Origin: Ruminococcus sp. UBA3855
GTDB lineage: Bacteria > Bacillota > Clostridia > Oscillospirales > Ruminococcaceae
Assembly (NCBI GenBank): GCA_002392545.1
Contig: DGHF01000134.1
Coordinates: 1 to 6,031 of the forward strand
DNA: 6,031 nt
Direction: 5' to 3'
Shown here: positions 1 through 4,777 of the stretch, one piece after another
How the letters are laid out: each line of letters starts with the position of its first letter
How positions within the stretch are numbered: position 1 is the stretch's first letter
Position numbers and translations under genes: made by a program
Notes under the pieces: generated by a model
What the model saw: only the letters and a program-made list of their open reading frames with translations
What the model was told of the DNA's origin: nothing
The model's database searches: none

Positions 1-42
1 CCGCTCTGTGCTCGATAACTCCCGTCCGGCTCATCAGCGAAC
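1..42 (-). other. Start of an unidentified transcript leader running off the left edge
   Basis: These bases lie just downstream of the promoter at 49-77 and should be the first transcribed nucleotides of whatever lies to the left of the window. They are clearly GC-richer than the flanking promoter DNA, as expected for structured RNA or a leader. I cannot identify the RNA: about 40 nt is too little, and no complete tRNA, rRNA or riboswitch signature is present. Tandem strong promoters make an rRNA operon leader a reasonable inference, but a riboswitch or T-box leader is also possible. Confidence 0.35.
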
Positions 43-48
43 TCATTT

Positions 49-77
49 ATTATACCACACTTTTTTGAATTTGTCAA
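49..77 (-). promoter_or_regulatory. Full-consensus sigma-A promoter, proximal of a tandem pair
   Basis: On the minus strand the -35 box TTGACA (72-77) is followed by a 17-bp spacer and the -10 box TATAAT (49-54). A TG dinucleotide one base before the -10 makes it an extended -10. The start site should be near position 42. The upstream DNA is rich in A-tracts, resembling an UP element. This is as close to the vegetative consensus as a promoter gets, so the product is probably needed in large amounts, such as stable RNA. The transcribed gene lies off the left edge. Confidence 0.88.
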
Positions 78-79
78 GT

Positions 80-101
80 CTTTTTTCAAACTTTTTTCAA
101 A
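80..101. repeat. Tandem 11-bp T/A-tract repeat upstream of the proximal promoter
   Basis: The 11-mer CTTTTTTCAAA occurs twice with no gap (80-90 and 91-101), immediately upstream of the -35 box at 72-77 in the direction of transcription. An 11-bp period places the T-tracts about one helical turn apart. This should bend the DNA and offer an UP-element-like contact for the RNA polymerase alpha subunit. The repeat is seen directly; its role is inferred. Confidence 0.6.
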
Positions 102-124
102 AAACTTTTGATTGATTTTTGTGG

Positions 125-157
125 GCTGTCTTTCGTGATGTCCTCTCGTCCGACAGC
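125..157 (-). other. Short inverted repeat at the 5' end of the distal-promoter transcript
   Basis: GCTGTC (125-130) and GACAGC (152-157) are perfect 6-bp complementary arms around a 21-nt loop. The predicted start of the promoter at 164-192 falls at about 157, so the RNA would begin with this stem. It could stabilise the 5' end or form part of a leader structure. The stem is short and the loop long, so folding is uncertain. Confidence 0.4.
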
Positions 158-163
158 TTTATT

Positions 164-192
164 ATTATACCACGTTTTTTTCATTTTGTCAA
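164..192 (-). promoter_or_regulatory. Full-consensus sigma-A promoter, distal of a tandem pair
   Basis: The minus strand carries TTGACA (187-192), a 17-bp spacer and TATAAT (164-169), again with TG one base before the -10. The spacer and flanks resemble the second promoter 115 bp downstream: both have an A-rich spacer ending in GTGG. The pair therefore looks like a duplicated or co-selected P1/P2 arrangement of the sort known for rRNA operons. The predicted start is near 157. A transcript from the small gene at 322-468 would run in the same direction into this region. Confidence 0.88.
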
Positions 193-249
193 GTAAAAGA
201 AATTTCAAGAATTTTGCATCTTTTTGTGCAAATTTTATATATTCTAAAT

Positions 250-308
250 GGGGAAAAATTGCCCTTGCAAAAAGCTAACGCAAATCGCACTGAGGGCGCA
301 ACTTCCCC
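250..308. repeat. Imperfect inverted repeat, candidate dispersed palindromic element
   Basis: Arms at 250-265 and 293-308 pair at their outer six positions (GGGGAA with TTCCCC) and inner five (GCCCT with AGGGC), with mismatches between, around a 27-nt loop. Runs of five C occur just to the right (305-309 and 313-317). On the minus strand it lies just past the stop of the small gene at 322-468. No good T-tract follows it there, so it is a poor intrinsic terminator. The GC-rich palindrome in AT-rich spacer DNA resembles the short dispersed intergenic repeats of many Clostridia, but copy number cannot be judged from one window. Confidence 0.5.
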
Positions 309-321
309 CATACCCCCTTTT

Positions 322-468
322 TTAATTTTCTTCCTCTGACAAAATTTCTTCTTCTTCTTCTGCGCACTCCATCTTATGATAGATTTCATCTGACAACTCC
401 CTCAACTTTTCCGCTATGTCTGCAAGTTGAGCTTGGGATTGGTAGAATAATTCCTTATAATCTGGCAT
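322..468 (-). CDS. Small acidic coiled-coil-like microprotein, 48 aa, function unknown
   Basis: The 48-codon frame starts at an ATG (466-468), begins MPDYKELFYQ and ends in a very acidic tail (EEEEEILSEEEN) before TAA. AGAGGAG (476-482) sits 7 nt before the ATG, and a strong promoter (501-529) lies directly upstream, which is the main case that it is real. Residues 4-35 have a heptad-like mix of hydrophobic and charged residues (LADIAEKLRELSDEIY), so a single amphipathic helix or short coiled coil is likely. There is no signal peptide or membrane segment. The DYKEL start resembles small uncharacterised proteins of Firmicutes prophages and conjugative elements, but that is a weak impression. 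It is divergent from the regulator gene at 595-804 and probably controlled with it. A longer overlapping frame on the same strand (189-389) lacks a ribosome site and crosses the palindrome, so I prefer this one. Confidence 0.65.
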   Translation of the reverse strand: MPDYKELFYQSQAQLADIAEKLRELSDEIYHKMECAEEEEEILSEEEN

Positions 469-486
469 GATATTTCTCCTCTCGTT

Positions 487-510
487 TATATACTAATATC
501 AGTATATACT
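487..510. promoter_or_regulatory. Operator-like element 1 of a duplicated pair
   Basis: TATATACT occurs at 487-494 and again at 503-510, with starts 16 bp apart. The same bases also form a perfect 8-bp dyad, TATATACT (487-494) with AGTATATA (501-508). The element covers the -10 box and the predicted start of the minus-strand promoter, so a bound protein would block the microprotein gene. The neighbouring helix-turn-helix protein is the obvious candidate binder; that is inference. Confidence 0.55.
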
Positions 511-529
511 ATAAAAAGTAAATTGTCAA
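501..529 (-). promoter_or_regulatory. Promoter of the 48-aa microprotein gene
   Basis: The minus strand has TTGACA (524-529), a 17-bp spacer and TATACT (501-506). The start should fall near 494, leaving about 25 nt of leader before the ATG, enough for the AGAGGAG ribosome site. Its -35 box overlaps the -35 box of the opposing promoter by five bases, so the two promoters probably compete for polymerase. Confidence 0.75.
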
Positions 530-551
530 GTAAAAATATTTTCGTTATATT
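523..551 (+). promoter_or_regulatory. Promoter of the helix-turn-helix regulator gene
   Basis: TTGTCA (523-528), a 17-bp spacer and TATATT (546-551) form a good but weaker promoter than the one opposing it. The start is expected near 558, inside operator-like element 2, giving a leader of about 37 nt. Overlap of its -35 box with that of the divergent promoter suggests mutually exclusive firing. Confidence 0.65.
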
Positions 552-554
552 AAA

Positions 555-578
555 TATATACTGGTAATTATGTATACT
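555..578. promoter_or_regulatory. Operator-like element 2 of a duplicated pair
   Basis: TATATACT (555-562) and TGTATACT (571-578) lie 16 bp apart, the same spacing as in element 1. Aligned over 24 bp, the two elements match at 17 positions, with the differences mostly between the half-sites. This copy covers the predicted start of the regulator gene and ends just before its ribosome site (581-587). That position fits autorepression. Confidence 0.55.
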
Positions 579-594
579 TAAAGGAGGATATATT

Positions 595-804
595 ATGATT
601 ACATTAAGAATTGCTGAATTACTGGAAGAAAAGAACCTTACCAGATATTGGCTTGCTCAACAAACTGGAATTAAATACCAAACTATTGATGGCTACTATA
701 AAAACAAAATAGTACGTTACGACAGTTATATTCTTGATAAAATTTGTCATGCTTTGCATTGCACTCCTGCTGAACTTTTTTATTATGATGATGAGGAATC
801 TTGA
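595..804 (+). CDS. Cro/C1-type helix-turn-helix transcriptional regulator, 69 aa
   Basis: This is a single-domain DNA-binding protein of the short Cro/C1 type (HTH_26-like family). Residues 17-36 (RYWLAQQTGIKYQTIDGYYK) form the helix-turn-helix, with the LAxxTG turn typical of the family. Residues 47-62 (LDKICHALHCTPAELF) match the usual closing helices, where xLxKICxALxCTPxxLF is conserved. No ligand or oligomerisation domain is attached, and the acidic tail DDEES ends the protein. The ATG at 595 is secure: a perfect AAGGAGG (581-587) lies 7 nt upstream. By family it is probably a small cytoplasmic repressor; its likely targets are the duplicated elements at 487-510 and 555-578, so it would control itself and the divergent microprotein. 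Such stand-alone regulators are common in mobile-element remnants, but no integrase or att site is visible. Its AT-richness contrasts with the arginine genes nearby. Confidence 0.88.
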   Translation: MITLRIAELLEEKNLTRYWLAQQTGIKYQTIDGYYKNKIVRYDSYILDKICHALHCTPAELFYYDDEES

Positions 805-806
805 AA

Positions 807-840
807 AAAGCTGTTGTGCCCAAAACGGCACAACAGCTTT
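807..840. terminator. Bidirectional intrinsic terminator
   Basis: Two perfect 14-bp arms, AAAGCTGTTGTGCC (807-820) and GGCACAACAGCTTT (827-840), enclose the 6-nt loop CAAAAC. Read on the plus strand it starts two bases after the regulator's stop codon and is followed by a TTTA-rich tail. Read on the minus strand it ends in six consecutive T (804-809) and is the only good terminator after argF. It therefore separates the two convergent units in both directions. Confidence 0.92.
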
Positions 841-867
841 ATTTATTTATTTATTTATTTATTTATT
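838..867. repeat. ATTT tetranucleotide microsatellite
   Basis: Six full ATTT units run without interruption from 841 to 864, flanked by partial units; counted as TTTA there are seven from 838 to 865. The tract lies between the terminator stem and the argF stop, so it is in the 3' untranslated part of the arginine operon mRNA. Tetranucleotide tracts are prone to slippage, but no coding frame or promoter depends on this one. Confidence 0.85.
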
Positions 868-893
868 ATTAAATTTATTATTTGATTTGTTTA

Positions 894-1805
894 TTATTCG
901 GGGTCTGCCATCAATTTTACCATAACGGCTTTCTGTGCGTGAAGTCTATTTTCTGCCTCGTCAAAAATTTCCTGTGCATGGGCTTCAAATACCTTTTCTG
1001 TGATTTCCTCGCCACGGTGCGCCGGCAAACAATGCATTACCATTGCATCCGCATGAGCAGCGGACATAATTTCATCATTCACCTGATAGCCCTTGAATGC
1101 AATCTTCCGCTTCTCAATTTCGGCTTCCATGCCCATCGATGACCATACATCCGTCAAGATTACATCGGCATTCACAGCGGCTTCTATGGGGCTGTTGGTG
1201 ATGCTGAAACAATCATAACCCTTTGCAAATTCCATGACCTTGGCATCCGGCTGGTAATCATCCGGACACGCTACGGAAACCTCCATGCCGACTTTCAGAC
1301 CGCCGACAATGAGGGAGTTCGCCATATTATTTCCATCACCAATGTAGCACATTTTCAACCCATCAAATGAATCTTTCTTTTCACGAATTGTTAATAAATC
1401 TGCTAATACTTGGCAAGGATGACAGAAATCGGTCAATCCGTTAATAATCGGAATTGTGCCATATTCCGCCAAATCTTCCACTTCTTTCTGTGCAAAAGTG
1501 CGAATCATGATACCGTCCAGATAACGTGACAATACTCTTGCTGTATCCTGCACCGGTTCGCCACGTCCAATCTGCAAGTCATTCGCTGACAGGAACAACG
1601 GATAACCGCCCAATTGATACATACCTGTTTCAAATGAAACTCTTGTTCTTGTAGATGCTTTCTGAAAAATCATTCCCAATGTCTTGCCCTGCAAAATCGG
1701 GTGGGGAATGCCGTGCTTTGTCTGATACTTGAGCTTGTCTGCCAAATTCAGAATGTCAAAAATTTCCTGCTGGGTTAAATCCAGCATTTTCAATAAATGT
1801 TTCAT
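894..1805 (-). CDS. argF: Ornithine carbamoyltransferase
   Basis: This cytoplasmic enzyme, a trimer in its family, joins carbamoyl phosphate to ornithine, giving citrulline and phosphate, the sixth step of arginine synthesis. At 303 aa it is of normal length. Visible signatures are the carbamoyl-phosphate loop STRTR (51-55), the R-T-F contact in MIRTF (100-104), HPCQ (129-132), DVWSSMG (219-225) and the ornithine-side loop HCLPAHRGEEI (258-268). HPCQ plus HCLPA distinguishes it from aspartate carbamoyltransferase. The ATG is supported by AGGAGG (1811-1816) 5 nt upstream. It is the last gene of the operon, 21 nt after the tubby-like gene, and transcription should end at the hairpin 807-840. 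A catabolic (arginine deiminase) role is unlikely given the biosynthetic neighbours and the absence of arcA or arcC. Confidence 0.98.
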   Translation of the reverse strand: MKHLLKMLDLTQQEIFDILNLADKLKYQTKHGIPHPILQGKTLGMIFQKASTRTRVSFETGMYQLGGYPLFLSANDLQIGRGEPVQDTARVLSRYLDGIMIRTFAQKEVEDLAEYGTIPIINGLTDFCHPCQVLADLLTIREKKDSFDGLKMCYIGDGNNMANSLIVGGLKVGMEVSVACPDDYQPDAKVMEFAKGYDCFSITNSPIEAAVNADVILTDVWSSMGMEAEIEKRKIAFKGYQVNDEIMSAAHADAMVMHCLPAHRGEEITEKVFEAHAQEIFDEAENRLHAQKAVMVKLMADPE

Positions 1806-1826
1806 TTTTTCCTCCTAGGATAAATT

Positions 1827-2300
1827 TTATTTTACACCTGTACCATAGCATTTGTCAACCACTACTGCGAAAAGCGGAAAGAAATCATCAAAATATTTTT
1901 GTTCAATTGTGATTCTATACTTTGGTTCGCCGTTTGTCTGGATTTCAGTGTCAAGGAGACCAATCGGCTGCGCATCACGACAGATTTCAAAATGATTTAC
2001 CTGCTCGCCACGCAGTTCAAAGGCGTGGTCATCCCCATCAAAGGCAATGCAGGGGCTTAAAAACATTGATTTGCACTGTACACGCAAAACAATTCTGCCA
2101 TTCAAAAAGATATGGAATGCTGGCTTTTTTCCCGATTCTGTGCGCACCATTGAATACAGTGCATATCCACTCGCATCATGGAGCGTTGTAATCGGATTTC
2201 CAACTAATCTACGCTTTTTTGTTACGGAATATACTTTTCTGTCCTTTGTGTCAATGATGTTATACTTTCCTGACCCTGTCGGTAATACTACCAGCTCCAT
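1827..2300 (-). CDS. Tubby/LURP-one-like protein of unknown role, inside the arg operon
   Basis: I cannot assign a function. The 157-aa protein looks entirely beta-rich, with short alternating hydrophobic strands and charged turns. Examples are YNIIDTKDRKVYSV (13-26), FELRGEQVNHFEICRD (94-109), a PIGLLDTEI turn-strand (112-120), and a hydrophobic final segment FFPLFAVVVDKCYG (140-153) that would be the central helix. This pattern fits the tubby C-terminal-like fold (LURP-one-related, YxjI type), which in other organisms binds membrane lipids; the assignment is by eye. There is no signal peptide. The preferred ATG (2298-2300) has GGAGG (2308-2312) exactly 7 nt upstream. An earlier ATG (2304-2306), overlapping the argD stop as ATGA, is only 1 nt from that site. 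The gene begins 2 nt after argD and is followed 21 nt later by argF, so it is co-expressed with arginine synthesis. Confidence 0.88.
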   Translation of the reverse strand: MELVVLPTGSGKYNIIDTKDRKVYSVTKKRRLVGNPITTLHDASGYALYSMVRTESGKKPAFHIFLNGRIVLRVQCKSMFLSPCIAFDGDDHAFELRGEQVNHFEICRDAQPIGLLDTEIQTNGEPKYRITIEQKYFDDFFPLFAVVVDKCYGTGVK

Positions 2301-2302
2301 TT

Positions 2303-3469
2303 TCATCCCTCCAGTACACTGCAAAGAATTTCAGTTCCCTTTTTCAGTTCCTCCATGCTGATGGTTAAGGGCGGCAACAGCCTTACACGGTCTTTGGCGG
2401 TGAGTACCAGCAAGCCCTTTTCTATGCAGGCTTTCAGAACGTCGGGGGCTTTTTTCGTCTTCAGGGAAATGCCTATCATCATGCCTAAGCCCGAAACTTC
2501 TGCTACTTCTTCCAAGGCGGTCAGCTTTTCACGGATGTAGTTGCTCTTTTCCATGATGCTCTCCATCATGCCTTCTGCTTCCAGTGTCTCCAGAACTTTC
2601 ACCGCTCCGGCACATACGACGGGATTCCCCCCGAATGTCGAGCCGTGCGCCCCTGCGTCCAGTACGTCGGCACATTTTTCGTTTGCCATGCAAATGCCTA
2701 TCGGCAAGCCACCACCAATGCCCTTCGCTAAGGTTGTTACATCTGCCTTGATTCCGTAGTGCTCCCCTGCAAGGAATTTTCCGGTTCTGCCTACTCCAGT
2801 CTGCACTTCGTCTGCTATCATCAGGATGTCCTTTTCGGTGCAGATTTTCCGGATTTCTTCTGCAAACGCCTTGTCAATTGCCATGACTCCGCCTTCGCCC
2901 TGTACGTATTCAATCATGATGGCGCACACGGTTTCATCTATCATGTCATGCAGTCCCGAAATGTCGTTCGCTTTTGCATAACGGAAGCCCCCCACAAACG
3001 GGAAGAAATAATTGTGGAATACGTCCTGCCCTGTTGCGGATAATGTCGCTATCGTCCGCCCATGGAATGAGTTCACAAGCGTAATGATGGTATTCCGGTT
3101 TTCGCCGTATTTGTCAAAGCTGTACTTTCTTGCGATTTTGATAGCGCATTCGTTCGCTTCTGCTCCGCTGTTGCCAAAAAATACTTTCGAATAACCTGTC
3201 ATTCCACAAAGCTTCTCTGCAAGGGTCGCTTGTGGCTGTTGATAAAATAAGTTAGAGGTGTGCTGAATCGTGCGAACCTGCGCACATACTGCCTCTGCCC
3301 ATGCATCATTGCAGAATCCGAGGGATGTCGTGCCGATTCCACTCCCAAAATCTATGTATGTTTTTCCGTCTGCATCCTGACAGGTTGCGCCGTTTCCATG
3401 GTCTAACACCAGCGCATTCCGTACGTATGTATGCATGATGTGTTCATCTGTCTGCTCTATGGTACTCAT
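2303..3469 (-). CDS. argD: Acetylornithine aminotransferase
   Basis: This pyridoxal-phosphate enzyme (class III aminotransferase, fold type I) interconverts N-acetylglutamate 5-semialdehyde plus glutamate and N-acetylornithine plus 2-oxoglutarate in the cytoplasm. In the 388-aa product I see the phosphate-binding GNSGAEANE (99-107), FHGRT (135-139), QGEGG (190-194), DEVQTGVGRTGK (220-231) with the cofactor-contacting Asp220, LAKGIGGGLPIG (247-258) with the Schiff-base Lys249, and HGSTFGGNP (275-283). RLLPPLTI (363-370) is the usual C-terminal motif. The start ATG (3467-3469) is preferred because AAGGAG (3478-3483) lies 8 nt upstream. Starts 8 and 18 codons further up would add a non-conserved tail overlapping the previous gene or its stop region. 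The gap from the membrane-protein gene is 16 nt. Some ArgD enzymes also act in lysine synthesis, which cannot be judged here. Confidence 0.97.
   Translation of the reverse strand: MSTIEQTDEHIMHTYVRNALVLDHGNGATCQDADGKTYIDFGSGIGTTSLGFCNDAWAEAVCAQVRTIQHTSNLFYQQPQATLAEKLCGMTGYSKVFFGNSGAEANECAIKIARKYSFDKYGENRNTIITLVNSFHGRTIATLSATGQDVFHNYFFPFVGGFRYAKANDISGLHDMIDETVCAIMIEYVQGEGGVMAIDKAFAEEIRKICTEKDILMIADEVQTGVGRTGKFLAGEHYGIKADVTTLAKGIGGGLPIGICMANEKCADVLDAGAHGSTFGGNPVVCAGAVKVLETLEAEGMMESIMEKSNYIREKLTALEEVAEVSGLGMMIGISLKTKKAPDVLKACIEKGLLVLTAKDRVRLLPPLTISMEELKKGTEILCSVLEG
2308..2312 (-). promoter_or_regulatory. Ribosome binding site deciding the start of the tubby-like gene
   Basis: GGAGG on the minus strand lies within the last codons of argD. 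It is 7 nt from the ATG at 2300 but only 1 nt from the ATG at 2306, so initiation at 2300 is favoured. Its location within the end of argD would tie translation of the two genes together. Confidence 0.7.
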
Positions 3470-3485
3470 AAACTCTACTCCTTTT

Positions 3486-3899
3486 TCACTCATGATATTG
3501 CAATAATAAAACAATGTATGCAACCAATGTTCCGATTCCGGCGGTCAATAATACGCCTTTCCGCCATTCACTGCCGTTTCCGCAAATCTCAAATATTTCC
3601 GGCTGCTGTTTGTCATAGCATATTTTTACCTGCTGTCCGTTCAGATACGAATACTGCCAGTCAGGACGGAATTCACGGCTCGTTGCGGTGATTTCCCTTT
3701 CCCCTGCCTTGTAACGACAAATCGGTGCAAATGCTTCCAATTCTGACTTATTCCGCTGGACTCTCTGAACGTTTTTTCCTATGATTTCCCCCTCTGTGTA
3801 AACTGGGTTCTTTACCTTTCCACGACGTTCCGGAAGATATGCCAATCCTATGCATATCAATGCTATCACAATTGGCACGGCTTCTAAAAAAAATATCAT
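3486..3899 (-). CDS. DUF3592-like protein with two membrane helices, inside the arg operon
   Basis: This 137-aa protein has a hydrophobic N-terminal helix (about 3-22), a soluble middle domain (23-112) and a second hydrophobic helix (about 115-133). The middle carries the pattern of the DUF3592 family: an EGEIIGK strand, a CRYKAGEREI strand near 61-70, then GQQVKICYDKQQPEIFEI (88-105) with the G-x-x-V-x-x-x-Y-D-x-x-x-P element. That family has no established function. I expect an integral membrane protein with the soluble part on one face. The positive stretch ERRGKVK after helix 1 suggests a cytoplasmic middle domain, but this is weak. Its ATG overlaps the argB stop as ATGA, and I see no Shine-Dalgarno sequence before it, so translation probably depends on ribosomes finishing argB. 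argD follows 16 nt later. Why a membrane protein sits here is unknown. Confidence 0.88.
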   Translation of the reverse strand: MIFFLEAVPIVIALICIGLAYLPERRGKVKNPVYTEGEIIGKNVQRVQRNKSELEAFAPICRYKAGEREITATSREFRPDWQYSYLNGQQVKICYDKQQPEIFEICGNGSEWRKGVLLTAGIGTLVAYIVLLLQYHE

Positions 3900-4765
3900 C
3901 TGAACATCGTTCCAATTCCTTCGTTTGAAAGAATTTCAATTAAAATGGAATGCGGTACTCTGCCATCAATGATGACTGTCTTCTTGACCCCTCGTCTGAC
4001 AGCTTCTACACAGCAATCAATCTTGGGTATCATTCCGCCTGAAATAATCCCCCTCTTTTTCATGAAGGGAACTTCACTGACATTCAATTCCGGTATCAAG
4101 GTTGACGGGTCGTCTTTGTCCTTCAATAACCCTGCAATGTCCGTCAATAAAATCAGATTCTCTGCGCCCAATTCGGCTGCGATTCTTGCGGCTGCGGTGT
4201 CTGCGTTGACATTATATGTCTGTCCGTTTTCGTCGCTCGCTACTGTGGCTATGACTGGTATCACGTTGTTTGCAATTGCATCCTTGATGGGCTTCGCATT
4301 TACTTTGGTGATGTTCCCCACAAAACCTAAATCTTCGCCGTTTGCGCCATAGGTGCGCTCTGCTATCAACATTTTTTCATCAAGTCCGCACAAACCTACT
4401 GCACTACCGCCATTCTGCCCCAACAATGAAACAAGCTCTTTATTCACCTTTCCGGCTAATACCATCTTCACTACGTCCACTGTGGCTTCATCTGTGTAGC
4501 GTAAACCGTTGATGAACTTGCTTTCGATGTTCAGCTTCTTCAACATGTCGTTGATTTCAGGTCCGCCACCATGCACCAATACCACCTTGACACCTACCAG
4601 CGTCAACAGCACAATGTCACTCATTACCGCTTGTTTCAAGGTCTCGTTCGTCATTGCGTTACCGCCATATTTTACTACTACTATCTTATCATGGTATTTC
4701 TGGATATACGGCAATGCATCATTTAACACTTTTGCACGGACTTCATTTGAAATATTATTTCCCAT
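3896..4765 (-). CDS. argB: Acetylglutamate kinase
   Basis: The enzyme phosphorylates N-acetylglutamate with ATP to give N-acetylglutamyl 5-phosphate, usually the controlled step when acetyl groups are recycled by ArgJ. The 289-aa sequence shows the amino acid kinase fold: VKYGGNAM (31-38) with the catalytic Lys32, HGGGPEI (65-71), FINGLRYTD (84-92) with a substrate-binding Arg89, YNVNADTAA (184-192), TDIAGLL (208-214) with a catalytic Asp209, and SGGMIPK (242-248) with the ATP-side Lys248. The N-terminal helix before residue 28 and the end region PHSILIEILS plus NEGIGTM are features of hexameric, arginine-inhibited kinases, so feedback by arginine is likely. GGAGG (4773-4777) lies 7 nt before the ATG, 12 nt after argJ. 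Its stop overlaps the start of the next gene by 4 nt. Confidence 0.98.
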   Translation of the reverse strand: MGNNISNEVRAKVLNDALPYIQKYHDKIVVVKYGGNAMTNETLKQAVMSDIVLLTLVGVKVVLVHGGGPEINDMLKKLNIESKFINGLRYTDEATVDVVKMVLAGKVNKELVSLLGQNGGSAVGLCGLDEKMLIAERTYGANGEDLGFVGNITKVNAKPIKDAIANNVIPVIATVASDENGQTYNVNADTAAARIAAELGAENLILLTDIAGLLKDKDDPSTLIPELNVSEVPFMKKRGIISGGMIPKIDCCVEAVRRGVKKTVIIDGRVPHSILIEILSNEGIGTMFR

Positions 4766-4777
4766 TTCAAGCCCTCC

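Noticed and set aside
1..45. CTGATGAG core on the minus strand as a possible hammerhead ribozyme, or TTATCGAG as the start of a SAM-I riboswitch or T-box leader
   Set aside because: No matching CGAAA segment with pairing stems follows for a hammerhead, and the sequence ends before any riboswitch core could be checked.
125..157. GGACGAG ... CGAAA on the minus strand as a hammerhead-like core
   Set aside because: The flanking complementary arms pair with each other directly, giving a simple stem-loop and not the three-stem hammerhead arrangement; the CUGANGA core is also wrong.
211..234. TTTGCA/TGCAAA dyad resembling an ArgR/AhrC box
   Set aside because: Poor match to the ARG box, and it is far from the arginine operon, whose promoter must lie past the right edge.
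189..389. 66-aa minus-strand frame rich in lysine and aromatic residues
   Set aside because: It overlaps the better-supported 48-codon gene in another frame, has no ribosome site, runs through the palindrome at 250-308, and its composition looks like translated repeat and poly-A/T sequence.
734..925. Plus-strand frame of 63 aa covering the terminator and microsatellite
   Set aside because: It is a frame shadow of the regulator gene and the ATTT repeat (LFIYLFIYL is translated repeat), with no ribosome site.
3470..3523. Upstream start codons extending ArgD by 8 or 18 residues
   Set aside because: The extension overlaps the stop region of the previous gene, resembles nothing in the family, and the internal ATG at 3469 has the well-placed AAGGAG.
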